A stretch of DNA of 64,000 nt. Origin: Vicinamibacterales bacterium (GTDB taxonomy: Bacteria; Acidobacteriota; Vicinamibacteria; Vicinamibacterales; UBA2999). Both the position numbers and the translations under genes were made by a program. The stretch lies in contig JBAZYO010000009.1 of the NCBI GenBank assembly GCA_041659285.1, forward strand, positions 1 through 64,000, read 5' to 3'. This document shows, in pieces, positions 16,483 to 25,383 of the stretch (positions are counted from its first letter, which is position 1; every line of letters begins with the position of its first letter). Below the pieces are notes generated by a model. That model saw nothing but the letters and a program-made list of their open reading frames with translations, made no database searches and was not told where the DNA came from.

Positions 16483-18255
16483 CGGGTAAAGTCCAGGCAG
16501 CGCGATCGGCAGCTTGCCGCCGATCGGAATCTCCCCCGCCAGCGAGCGCACCGCGGCGCGCTCGGCGCCGTCGGAGAAGTCATAGGTCAGCAGCATCGCC
16601 GGCAATTCGGGAATGCCCATCGCCGTGTACGGATTGCCGAACAACACGGAGACGAACGGCTGGTTGCGGCGCTCGCTGGCGCGCGCGAGGTCCTTGAGGA
16701 ACTGCTCAACCTGCGGCGCCAGGTCCAATCGCCCGCTCCCGGACGAGGCCCGCACGAAGATGCCGGCGACCACCGCGTCGTACTTCGCCGCCAGCGCGCG
16801 GACCAGGTCGAGTTCCGACGGCGTCGTCCGATCCGAGATCTCGAACGCCTCGGTGGCCGCCCACCTCGCGCGCAACTCCGGAATCATCGTCCGGCTGGGC
16901 GCCGCGATGCGCCAGCCCGATGGGTAGTCGAGGACCGACAGGTAGAGCACGCTGCCGTTCCTCGGCGTTGGCAGCGGCACCATCGCCCGCTCGTCCTTGA
17001 TCAGCGTGAGGGCGCGATCGCTCACGGTTTGCGCGATGGCTTCGTGCTTGCGCCCGCCGACCGACAGTGGCGCCGACTCGATGTTGACCGTGCGCGCGCG
17101 GTGCAGCCCGAGCCGGGCCTTCGCTTCGAGGATGCGCCGCACCGAGCGCTCAACCTGCGCGCGCGGAATGGTGCCGTCTCTCACCGCCGCGGCCAGCGCG
17201 AGGGCGGCGACCGCCGAATCGGGCGAGTCGAGCACCACGTCGATGCCTGCCTGCACGGCGCGCACCGCGGCCTCACCCGGCGAGGCCATCTTCGTGATCG
17301 CCTGCATCTTCATCGAGTCGGTGTAGATCAGGCCGGTGAACCGCATCTGCTCTCGCAGGAGGCCGCCGATCACGGTGGGGCTGAACGTGGCTGGGCGCTT
17401 CTCCGGATCGATCGCCGGCATTTCCATGTGCGCCACCATCACGCCGGCGGCGCCGGCGGCCACGCCGCCCTGGAACGGCGGCAGCTCCACGGCGTCGAGC
17501 CGGGCCCGCGGGTGCGCGACCAGTGGCAACCCGAGGTGCGAGTCCACGTCGGTGTCGCCGTGACCGGGAAAGTGCTTGAGGGTGGCGAGCATGCCGGCGT
17601 CTTGCAGCCCCTTCACCCAGCTCGACACCATGGCGCCCACGCGCGCCGGATCCTCGCCGAACGATCGGATGTTGATGACCGGGTTGCGCGGGTTGTTGTT
17701 GACGTCGGCCACGGGACCGAAGTCGACGTGCACGCCGATCGCGCGGCTCTCGATCCCCACCACCTTGCCCGCCTCGTACGCGAGTTGCGGATCGCCGGTG
17801 GCGCCAAACGCCATCGCGCGCGGGAACTTCGTGGCGCCGGCAATGCGCATGGCGACGCCCCATTCGAAGTCCGAGGTGGTCAGAAGCGGCAACGACGAGA
17901 TCGACTGCAAGCGGTTGAAGAGCGACGCCACCTCGAGCGGCTGCCCCAGGATCACCGGCCCGTAGGTGTTGTTGAGCATCACGTTCGGCACCGGCTCGGT
18001 GCCGCCAAATGCGATCAGTCCCCCGATGTGGGACTCGTGCACCAGCTTGACCAGCGCCTCGTATTGGTCGGTGTCGCTACTGAGGTAGGTGGAGTTGAGC
18101 GGGGCGAAGATCATCTGGCCCACGAGCTGCTCGAGGGTCAGCTTCTTGAGCGTCGCCTCCACCCACTGCTGGGCAGCCTTGTCGAGGGCCGGCTGGGCGG
18201 CCGGGCCGCTGCTCGCCAGCAGCAGGACCGCCATCACGGGCAGCAGCCGTTTCAT
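16459..18255 (-). CDS. glycoside hydrolase family 3, NagZ-like
   Basis: 598 residues with a signal peptide (LPVMAVLLLASSGPAAQ). The GH3 N-terminal barrel carries LKHFPGHGDTDVDSH (about residues 235-250), the His-Asp dyad loop typical of beta-N-acetylglucosaminidases, and GLIYTDSMKM, whose Asp is the nucleophile. A C-terminal domain of about 210 residues follows, as in larger bacterial NagZ-type enzymes. It probably releases N-acetylglucosamine or a similar sugar from glycans or peptidoglycan outside the inner membrane. Overlaps the convergent sulfatase end by 24 nt and diverges from mogA with only 22 nt between the starts. Confidence 0.88.
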   Translation of the reverse strand: MKRLLPVMAVLLLASSGPAAQPALDKAAQQWVEATLKKLTLEQLVGQMIFAPLNSTYLSSDTDQYEALVKLVHESHIGGLIAFGGTEPVPNVMLNNTYGPVILGQPLEVASLFNRLQSISSLPLLTTSDFEWGVAMRIAGATKFPRAMAFGATGDPQLAYEAGKVVGIESRAIGVHVDFGPVADVNNNPRNPVINIRSFGEDPARVGAMVSSWVKGLQDAGMLATLKHFPGHGDTDVDSHLGLPLVAHPRARLDAVELPPFQGGVAAGAAGVMVAHMEMPAIDPEKRPATFSPTVIGGLLREQMRFTGLIYTDSMKMQAITKMASPGEAAVRAVQAGIDVVLDSPDSAVAALALAAAVRDGTIPRAQVERSVRRILEAKARLGLHRARTVNIESAPLSVGGRKHEAIAQTVSDRALTLIKDERAMVPLPTPRNGSVLYLSVLDYPSGWRIAAPSRTMIPELRARWAATEAFEISDRTTPSELDLVRALAAKYDAVVAGIFVRASSGSGRLDLAPQVEQFLKDLARASERRNQPFVSVLFGNPYTAMGIPELPAMLLTYDFSDGAERAAVRSLAGEIPIGGKLPIALPGLYPLGHGLTR

Positions 18256-18265
18256 CGCCCACCAC

Positions 18266-18277
18266 TATAATCGACGC
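18266..18277 (+). promoter_or_regulatory. consensus TATAAT 6 nt before the mogA start
   Basis: TATAAT at 18266-18271 is followed by 6 nt and then the GTG at 18278, with no space for a ribosome binding site. A transcript from this box would begin at the start codon (leaderless). Confidence 0.6.
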
Positions 18278-18781
18278 GTGAGCAGCACCGAGCACAAGGC
18301 GCAAGGGCCGGAGCGCGTCCGGGTCTTCGTGTTGACGGTCAGCGACACCCGGACCGACGAGACCGACACCTCGGGCCAGGCCATCATCGAGCTGCTGCTG
18401 GCGGCCGGCCATCAGGTGACCGGCAAGGCGATCGAACCCGACGAACCGGCGCGCGTCGCCGAGCTGGTCCGGCAGCAGGCCGCCATTGCCGACGTTGACG
18501 CCATCATCACGACCGGCGGCACCGGGCTCACCAGCCGCGACAGCACCTTCGAGGCGATCGACACGCTTCTGCGAAAGCGCCTCCCCGGCTTCGGCGAGCT
18601 GTTCCGCATGCTGAGCTATCACGACATCGGCGCCTCGGCCATGCTGAGCCGCGCCGGCGCCGGCACCATCGGCCGCGTGGTTGTCATCTCGCTTCCGGGA
18701 TCCGAGAAGGCGGTCCGGCTGGCGATGACCAAGCTCGTGATTCCGGAACTGGGCCACCTGGTTCAACAGGCACAAAAGTAG
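18278..18781 (+). CDS. mogA: molybdenum cofactor biosynthesis protein (MoaB/Mog family)
   Basis: 167 residues. The fold is shown by VFVLTVSDTRTDETDTSGQ, the molybdopterin-binding motif DAIITTGGTGLTSRD (residues about 75-90), and FRMLSYHDIGASAMLSRA. Proteins of this family adenylylate molybdopterin before metal insertion by MoeA; I use the Mog name because moeA follows 5 nt downstream. The start is a GTG whose only upstream signal is a TATAAT box, consistent with leaderless expression. The family does not let me separate MogA from MoaB by sequence alone. Confidence 0.85.
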   Translation: MSSTEHKAQGPERVRVFVLTVSDTRTDETDTSGQAIIELLLAAGHQVTGKAIEPDEPARVAELVRQQAAIADVDAIITTGGTGLTSRDSTFEAIDTLLRKRLPGFGELFRMLSYHDIGASAMLSRAGAGTIGRVVVISLPGSEKAVRLAMTKLVIPELGHLVQQAQK

Positions 18782-18786
18782 CGACC

Positions 18787-20007
18787 ATGGCAAAAACCGA
18801 AATGCGGCCCATCAAAGACACGATTCCGCTGGAGGAGGCCCGCCAGCTGATTGCTGACGCGTGCCGGCCGATCGAGCGGACCGAGCGCGTTGCGCTCGTG
18901 GACGCCAACGGCCGCGTCTGCGCCGCGGACGTGCAATCCACGCGAGACGTGCCGCCGTTCTCACGCGCCGGCATGGACGGCTTCGCCGTAATCGCCGACG
19001 ACACCTTCGGCGCCAGCCGCTACGAGCCGAAAACGCTGCGGGTGATCGAGAAGGTCTACACCGGCCAGGTTCCGACGCGGCACCTCGAGCCCGGCACCGC
19101 CGTCGAGATCGCCACCGGCGCGCCGATGCCCGCCGGCGCCGATGCCGTGGTGATGGTCGAGGAAACGGAGAAGGCGGGAAACGACGTCCGCATCCTGACG
19201 CCGGTGTATCCACGGCAGAACGTCGGCCGCCAGGGCGCCGACATCGTGGTCGGCCAGACGGTGATCCGCCGCGGCGACGTGCTCAATCCCAGCCGCGTCG
19301 GCGCGCTGGCCGCGCTCGGCGTCGGCGACGTCGAGGTCTACGCGAAGCCGCTGGTCGCCATTCTCTCCACGGGCAACGAGATCGTCGATCCCGGCCGCGA
19401 GCTGCTGCCCGGGCAGATCTACGACATCAACAAGTTCACGCTGAGCGCGATCATCCAGGAGCACGGCGGCGTCCCGAAGCCGTTCGCGACGGCGCAAGAC
19501 ACCATCGACGCGCTCGAGCAGGCGATTGATGCCGGCATGGCCTGCGACGTGCTGGTGTTTTCCGGGGGCAGCTCGGTCGGCGAGCGCGACCTCATCCTCG
19601 ACGTGATCGGCCGCAAAGGCGAGATCCTGTTTCACGGCATCGCGGTGAAGCCCGGCAAGCCCACGGTGTTCGGCACCATCCAGGGCAAGCCCATGTTCGG
19701 CATGCCCGGCTACCCGACGTCGTGCTTGTCGAACGCCTACCTGCTGCTGGTGCCGGCGCTGCGCGAGATCGCGCGCCTCGGTCCGCGCTTCACGCCGACC
19801 GTCAGCCTGCCGCTCGGCCAGCGCATCGTGTCAACCACCGGCCGGCACCAGTTCTACACGGTGAAGATCGTGGATGGCCAGGCGATGCCCGCGTTCAAGG
19901 CCTCCGGCGACATCACCTCGATGTCGCAGGCCGACGGCTACATCGAGATCCCCGCCCAGACCGACATCGTCGAAAAGGGCGAGGTCGTGGACATCCGTCT
20001 CTTCTAG
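18787..20007 (+). CDS. moeA: molybdopterin molybdotransferase MoeA
   Basis: 406 residues. N-terminal MoeA domain (VPPFSRAGMDGFAVIADD, ATGAPMPAGADAVVMVEET), a central molybdopterin-binding domain with VAILSTGNEIVDPG and LVFSGGSSVGERD, and the C-terminal beta domain. Inserts molybdate into adenylylated molybdopterin. It is the second gene of a mogA-moeA pair. Its last 4 nt overlap the end of the convergent pyruvate carboxylase gene. Complete, with no missing conserved motif. Confidence 0.93.
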   Translation: MAKTEMRPIKDTIPLEEARQLIADACRPIERTERVALVDANGRVCAADVQSTRDVPPFSRAGMDGFAVIADDTFGASRYEPKTLRVIEKVYTGQVPTRHLEPGTAVEIATGAPMPAGADAVVMVEETEKAGNDVRILTPVYPRQNVGRQGADIVVGQTVIRRGDVLNPSRVGALAALGVGDVEVYAKPLVAILSTGNEIVDPGRELLPGQIYDINKFTLSAIIQEHGGVPKPFATAQDTIDALEQAIDAGMACDVLVFSGGSSVGERDLILDVIGRKGEILFHGIAVKPGKPTVFGTIQGKPMFGMPGYPTSCLSNAYLLLVPALREIARLGPRFTPTVSLPLGQRIVSTTGRHQFYTVKIVDGQAMPAFKASGDITSMSQADGYIEIPAQTDIVEKGEVVDIRLF

Positions 20008-23000
20008 GCCAGCACGACCAGCAGATCCCCGGCCTCGACCAAGCCGCCCGACGCCACGGTCACGTCGAGCACGTCGGCATCCGCCGGCGCGGTGATCGCG
20101 GTCTCCATCTTCATCGCTTCAATCGACAGCAGGCGGTCGCCCGCCTTGACGCTGTCGCCGGCCTTCACGGCCACGGTCGAGACCTTGCCGGGCATCGGCG
20201 CCGACACCTGGTTGGCGTCGCGAGGGTCGGCCTTGCTGTTGCGCTTCACCGTGGATTCCGCCGATCGATCGACCACGGTGACGTCGCGCGGCTGGGCGTT
20301 GAGCTCGAAGAAGACCGTGCGCGTGCCGTCCTTGTGCACGTCGCCGGTGGTGAGGTACTTGATGATCAGCGTCTTGCCCCGCTCGATCTCCACCGACACC
20401 TCTTCACCGGCGCGCAGGCCGTAGAAGAAGTTCGCGGTCGGAATCACGGAGGTGTTGTCCGCCGCCTGCTGCCGCTTCGCGAAGTCCCGGAACACCTGTG
20501 GATAGAGCACGGCGGACAGCACGTCTTCGGTGGTGGGACGGCGGCCGATTTCACGTTCGAGTCCGGCGGCTTCCTGTGCGAAGTCCACGGCCGGCAACAT
20601 CGCGCCCGGCCGGTCGGCGACCGCCTCGACACGAGCGGCGGCCAGCACGCGGTCGCGAAATGCCGGCGGCCATCCCCCATCCGGAGTGCCCAGCAGGCCC
20701 TGCATCATCTCGACGACGCTGCGCGGGACATTGGCGGAGCCGCGGCCCACGGCCAGGTCGTCGGCCGACAGGCCGCTGGTCACCATGAACAACGCCAGGT
20801 CGCCCACCACCTTGCTCGACGGCGTCACCTTGACGATGTCACCGAGCAACTGATTGGCGGCGGCGTAGGCATCGCACACGTCGGGCCAGCGGGCGTCCAG
20901 CCCAAGGCTTTTCGCCTGCTGCCGCAGGTTGGTGTACTGCCCGCCCGGCATCTCGTGGCGGTAGACGTCCGGCGCCGGCGCATCGAGGCCTTCATCGAAC
21001 GGGTAATAGAGCTGCCGGACCTGGCCCCAGTAGTGACTCATGCGATCGAGCGTGGCCTGGTCGAGGCCGGTGTCGCGCTCGCCATGGCGGAGCGCCGCGA
21101 CTATTGCGTTGAGGCAGGGTTGGCTGGTCATGCCGCTCATCGACGCGATCGCGGCGTCGGCGATGTCCACCCCGGCGTCGGCGGCGTAGAGCACGCTGGC
21201 GCCGTTGATGCCGCTGGTATCGTGCGTGTGAAAGTGGATGGGCACGCCGACCTCGTCGCGGAGCGCCGTGACGAGGGCGCGGGCGGCGTACGGCTTGCAC
21301 AATCCGGCCATGTCCTTGATGGCGAGGATGTGGGCCCCCATGGCCACCAGCTCGCGGGCCATGCGCACGTAGTAGTCGAGGCTGTACTTCGTGCGGGCGG
21401 GATCGCGGATGTCGCCGGTGTAGCAGATGGCCGCTTCGCAGAGCGCCGCCGTGTCCAGGCGCACCGCCTCCATGGCCACACGCATGTTGCCGGTGGCGTT
21501 GAGCGAGTCGAAGATCCGGAACACGTCGATGCCGTTGTGCGCGCTGACGCGGATGAACTCGCGGACGACGTTGTCGGGATAGCTCGTGTAGCCGACCGCG
21601 TTGCTGGCCCGCAGCAACATCTGGAACAGGACGTTGGGAATGCGCTTGCGCAGCTCGATCAGCCGCTCCCAGGGATCCTCCTGGAGAAAGCGCATGGTGG
21701 TGTCGAAGGTCGCGCCGCCCCACATCTCGATGCTGAACAGGTTCGGCAACTGGCACGCGACGGCATCCGCGACGGCGAGCAGGTCGTAGGTCCGCACCCG
21801 CGTCGCCAGCAGGGACTGGTGCGCGTCGCGGAAGGTGGTGTCGGTGATCAGCAGGCGGCGTTCGGCCCGCACCCAGTCGGCGAAGCGTTCGGGGCCGAGG
21901 GCGAGCAACTGCTGGCGGGTCCCCGGCGGCGGCGTCACGCTGCGGTCAACCGCCGGCGGCACCGGTGTCACCAGCGCCACCGGCGCCTGGCCGCCCTGCC
22001 GCACGTCGTCACGCCCGTTGACGATCACCTCGGCCAGGTAGCCCAGCAGCTTGGTGGCGCGATCGCGCGCGGCCGGGAACTGGAGGAGCTCAGCGGTGCG
22101 ATCGACAAAGTCGGTGGTGGCGGTGCCGTCACCGAACGTGGGATGCAGGATCACGTTCCGTAAGAACGCGATGTTGGTCTTGACGCCGCGGATGCGGAAC
22201 TCCTGCAGGGCGCGGTCGGCGCGGCCGATCGCCTCGCCCAGCGTCGCCCCCCACGTCGTCTGCTTGACCAGCAGCGAGTCGAAGTAGGGCGTGATCACGG
22301 CGCCGCCGAAGCCGTTGCCGCCATCCAGCCGGATCGCGAACCCGCCGGGCGACCGGTAGGTCGTGATCCGTCCGTAGTCGGGGATGAACCCGTTCTGCGG
22401 ATCCTCGGTGGTGATGCGGCATTGCACCGCCACGCCGCGTGGTTCGATCGCCTCTTGCCTGGGGATGTTGACCGGCGCGTCGTGAAGACGATGCCCCGCC
22501 GCCACGAGGATCTGCGCCTGGACCAGGTCGATGCCCGTGACCATCTCGGTGACGGTGTGCTCCACCTGGATGCGCGGGTTGACTTCGATGAAGTAGAAGT
22601 CGCCCCGATCGGCATCGACGAGGAACTCCACGGTGCCCGCGGCCCGATACCCGACCCGCCGGCAGAGTTCGACGGCCGACTGGCAGACCGCTTCGCGAAG
22701 CGATCGCGGCAGCCCGACGCTCGGCGCAATCTCGACCAGCTTCTGGTGCCGCCGCTGCACCGAGCAGTCGCGCTCCCACAGGTGCACCAGGTTGCCGTGC
22801 GCGTCGCCAAGCACCTGCACTTCCAGGTGCTTGACGCGCGGAATGTAGCGCTCGAGGAACACCTCGGCGCGGCCGAACGCCGCGGCCGCCTCGCGACGCG
22901 CTTCGGCGATGCGGGCCAGCAGTTCACCGGCGGCGTGCACGACACGCATGCCGCGACCGCCGCCGCCGAAGCTGGCCTTGACGATCAGGGGAAACCCGAT

Positions 23001-23465
23001 CGCCGCCATCGCCGCGACCGCCGCCTCGTCGGTCTCGACGGCGGTGTCGGTGCCGGGCACGGTCGGCACGCCCGCCAGCTTGGCCAACCGCTTGGCCGCG
23101 GTCTTGTCGCCGAAGGTGTCGAGCTGTTCCGGCGTGGGGCCGACAAAGCGCAGGCCGGCGGCCTCGATGCGCCGCGCGAACTCGGCGCTCTCCGACAGGA
23201 AACCGTAGCCGGGATGCACCGCGTCCGCGCCGACCGAGACCGCGAGCCGCACGAGGGCGTCGATGTCCAGGTAGGCGCGAACCGGCTCGCCGCCGCCCTC
23301 GGGGCCAATCAGGAATGCTTCATCAGCCTTGAAGCGATGAAGCGAGAACCGATCCTCGTGGCTGTAGACCGCCACGGTCCGGAGCCCCAACTCGGTGCCG
23401 GCGCGAAGGCAGCGGATGGCGATCTCCGAACGATTGGCAACGAGTAGCTTCTTGATGACGCTCAC
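20004..23465 (-). CDS. pyc: pyruvate carboxylase
   Basis: 1153 residues, the full single-chain form. Order of domains: biotin carboxylase (residues 1 to about 450; ATP-grasp loop KASFGGGGRGMRVV, then EVNPRIQVEHTVTEM), carboxyltransferase (about 530-800; DTTFRDAHQSLLATRVRTYDL), PC tetramerisation region, and C-terminal biotinyl domain with the biotinylation site EAMKMETAI. Converts pyruvate, bicarbonate and ATP to oxaloacetate. Start is a GTG at 23465. No neighbouring regulator is seen. Confidence 0.95.
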   Translation of the reverse strand: MSVIKKLLVANRSEIAIRCLRAGTELGLRTVAVYSHEDRFSLHRFKADEAFLIGPEGGGEPVRAYLDIDALVRLAVSVGADAVHPGYGFLSESAEFARRIEAAGLRFVGPTPEQLDTFGDKTAAKRLAKLAGVPTVPGTDTAVETDEAAVAAMAAIGFPLIVKASFGGGGRGMRVVHAAGELLARIAEARREAAAAFGRAEVFLERYIPRVKHLEVQVLGDAHGNLVHLWERDCSVQRRHQKLVEIAPSVGLPRSLREAVCQSAVELCRRVGYRAAGTVEFLVDADRGDFYFIEVNPRIQVEHTVTEMVTGIDLVQAQILVAAGHRLHDAPVNIPRQEAIEPRGVAVQCRITTEDPQNGFIPDYGRITTYRSPGGFAIRLDGGNGFGGAVITPYFDSLLVKQTTWGATLGEAIGRADRALQEFRIRGVKTNIAFLRNVILHPTFGDGTATTDFVDRTAELLQFPAARDRATKLLGYLAEVIVNGRDDVRQGGQAPVALVTPVPPAVDRSVTPPPGTRQQLLALGPERFADWVRAERRLLITDTTFRDAHQSLLATRVRTYDLLAVADAVACQLPNLFSIEMWGGATFDTTMRFLQEDPWERLIELRKRIPNVLFQMLLRASNAVGYTSYPDNVVREFIRVSAHNGIDVFRIFDSLNATGNMRVAMEAVRLDTAALCEAAICYTGDIRDPARTKYSLDYYVRMARELVAMGAHILAIKDMAGLCKPYAARALVTALRDEVGVPIHFHTHDTSGINGASVLYAADAGVDIADAAIASMSGMTSQPCLNAIVAALRHGERDTGLDQATLDRMSHYWGQVRQLYYPFDEGLDAPAPDVYRHEMPGGQYTNLRQQAKSLGLDARWPDVCDAYAAANQLLGDIVKVTPSSKVVGDLALFMVTSGLSADDLAVGRGSANVPRSVVEMMQGLLGTPDGGWPPAFRDRVLAAARVEAVADRPGAMLPAVDFAQEAAGLEREIGRRPTTEDVLSAVLYPQVFRDFAKRQQAADNTSVIPTANFFYGLRAGEEVSVEIERGKTLIIKYLTTGDVHKDGTRTVFFELNAQPRDVTVVDRSAESTVKRNSKADPRDANQVSAPMPGKVSTVAVKAGDSVKAGDRLLSIEAMKMETAITAPADADVLDVTVASGGLVEAGDLLVVLA

Positions 23466-23549
23466 GACAACAGCGCATTAGAAAGCACCTCGACGCATAA
23501 TCAAAGCGCAATGTATTGATACAACCGATATCAATAACGGATTGAACGT

Positions 23550-23915
23550 TTACGCCGGCTCCAGCGCCGGCACCGGGGTGACGGCGTCCTGGTCCTGCTC
23601 GCCCGTGCGGATGCGGACGATCCGCTCGACCGGCAGCACCAGGATCTTGCCGTCGCCGACTTCGCCGGTGCGGGCCGCGCCCATGATGGCGTCGATGGTC
23701 GGCTGCACGAAGTGGTTCGAGACGCCGATTTCGAGGCGCACCTTCTCCGCCAGCGCCATCTTCACCGTCGTGCCCCGGTAGTTCTCGACCTGCTCGATCT
23801 CGCCGCCGTGCCCCTGCACGCGGCTGATGGTGACGCCGCGGACGTCGGCATGAAAGAGCGCTTCGAGCACGTCGCTCAGTTGCTCGGGTCGAATCACTGC
23901 GACGATGAGTTTCAC
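23550..23915 (-). CDS. glnB: PII nitrogen regulatory protein
   Basis: 121 residues: MKLIVAVIRPEQLSDVLEAL, GVTISRVQGHG, KVRLEIGVSN and the C-terminal GEVGDGKILVLPVERIVRIRTGE signature. PII trimers sense 2-oxoglutarate and ATP/ADP and, when paired with Amt, plug the channel. The T-loop reads NYRGTTVKMALAEKV, so Tyr46 is kept but the uridylylated Tyr51 of proteobacterial PII is absent (Thr-Val in its place). The GTG start overlaps the amt stop by 4 nt (GTGA), so the two are one operon with amt first. Confidence 0.9.
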   Translation of the reverse strand: MKLIVAVIRPEQLSDVLEALFHADVRGVTISRVQGHGGEIEQVENYRGTTVKMALAEKVRLEIGVSNHFVQPTIDAIMGAARTGEVGDGKILVLPVERIVRIRTGEQDQDAVTPVPALEPA

Positions 23916-25201
23916 GATCGGACTCCTTCCCGCAGCGGCGCGGGATCCATGGCCGCGAGCGGCAGGCCGCCGGCCCGCGGCGTGATGAGAATGGCGCCAT
24001 CGCCACCGGTGTACGCTTCTTCGCCGTGATCCGTCACATCCAGGCCGATGCCTTCAACGCGGCCTTCGGCGCGCAGCGGCATCACCAGGGCAATCAGCTT
24101 GAGGATGACGAACGTGGCCACGCCGCTGTAGGCCAGCACCGCGACCACGCCGTAGATCTGGGTGATCACCTGCGCGGGGTTCCCCGACAACATGCCGCTC
24201 GGTCCGCCGCTCCAGGCGGCGTCGGCAAACACGCCGGTGAGGATGGCGCCGGTCGCGCCGCCCACACCGTGTGCGGCGACCACGTCGAGCGAATCGTCCA
24301 GCTTGGTGCGCGCGCGATAGATCAACGCGAAGTAGCTGGGGAACGCGCCGAGCGCGCCGAGCGCCAGGGCCGAGGCCGGTCCGATGTAGCCGGCCGCCGG
24401 CGTGACCACGACCAATCCCACGACGATCGCAGTCGCGGCACCGATGGCGGTTGCGCGCCCGCCGCGCACGAAGTCAAGCAGCGTCCACACCGCCAGCGTC
24501 GCCGCCGGCGCCAGCAGGGTGTTCGCGAACGCCAGCGCCGCAATCGGCGTCGCGCCGAGGGCGCTGCCGGCGTTGAACCCAAACCACCCGAACCAGAGGA
24601 GTCCGGCGCCGAGCAAGGTGAACGGGACGTTGTGCGGCAGAATCGCATGCCGGCCATAGTCCTTGCGCGGGCCAACCACCAGTGCCGCCACCAGCGCGGC
24701 CGACGCCGCGTTGACGTGCACGACGGCGCCGCCGGCGAAATCAAGCGCGCCGGCCGTGGCGAGGAAGCCGCCACCCCACACCCAGTGCGCGACCGGGGCA
24801 TACACCACCACCATCCACGCGAGGATGAAGGCCAGGTAGGCGCCGAAGCGCATGCGCTCGACGATCGCGCCCGAGATCAGCGCCGCGGTGATGATGGCGA
24901 ACGTGCCCTGGAACACCATGAACAGCAGGTGCGGAATCGCGCCCTGCGCCTCCAGCCCGACGCCGCGCAGGCCGGCAAAGCCCAACCCGCCGACCAGCGG
25001 CGAGCCCGGCGCGAACGCCAGCGAGTACCCGACCAGCGCCCACACCACCGCGACCGGGCCCAGCGAGACGAAGCTCATCATCATCGTGTTGAGCGCGTTC
25101 TTCGCCCGGACCATTCCGCCATAGAAGAAGCCGAGCGCCGGCGTCATCAACAGCACCAGCGCGGTGGACACCAGCATCCACCCAATATCCGCGTTGTTCA
25201 T
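23912..25201 (-). CDS. amt: ammonium transporter
   Basis: About 429 residues with 11-12 transmembrane helices. Family hallmarks: ADIGWMLVSTALVLLMTPALGFFYGGMVRAKNALN at the N-terminus, FAGGAVVHVNAASAALVAALV, NVPFTLLGAGLLWFGWFGFNAGSA, and the late VAAHGVGGATGAILTGVFAD, which carries the pore His. Start taken as the ATG at 25201 behind AGGAGG; a GTG one codon earlier is possible. Followed by and coupled to a PII gene, the classic amtB-glnK arrangement. A sigma-54 activator gene lies directly upstream on the same strand. Confidence 0.94.
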   Translation of the reverse strand: MNNADIGWMLVSTALVLLMTPALGFFYGGMVRAKNALNTMMMSFVSLGPVAVVWALVGYSLAFAPGSPLVGGLGFAGLRGVGLEAQGAIPHLLFMVFQGTFAIITAALISGAIVERMRFGAYLAFILAWMVVVYAPVAHWVWGGGFLATAGALDFAGGAVVHVNAASAALVAALVVGPRKDYGRHAILPHNVPFTLLGAGLLWFGWFGFNAGSALGATPIAALAFANTLLAPAATLAVWTLLDFVRGGRATAIGAATAIVVGLVVVTPAAGYIGPASALALGALGAFPSYFALIYRARTKLDDSLDVVAAHGVGGATGAILTGVFADAAWSGGPSGMLSGNPAQVITQIYGVVAVLAYSGVATFVILKLIALVMPLRAEGRVEGIGLDVTDHGEEAYTGGDGAILITPRAGGLPLAAMDPAPLREGVRS

Positions 25202-25255
25202 CACCCCTCCTGCCGTGAATCCGGCCCCGCGCAGTACGCGCGTGCGGCTCCTCAG

Positions 25256-25271
25256 TGCAAGAATCGGGACA
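25256..25271 (-). promoter_or_regulatory. possible -24/-12 (sigma-54) promoter of amt-glnB
   Basis: On the minus strand TGTCCC-GATTC-TTGCA, compared with the consensus TGGCAC-N5-TTGCW: the -12 element is exact, the -24 element deviates at its second G. It lies about 50 nt upstream of the amt start. Its weakness is the lost GG pair. Confidence 0.3.
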
Positions 25272-25383
25272 CGCCGCGGGGCGCGCGAGGCGGGGGGCGA
25301 TAACTCGTTGAAGACAGGCGGATTGCGGCTGGCGTGGCAGGTGGATCGAGGGCGTTTTCAGGACGACATTTTTGTCTGAGCGG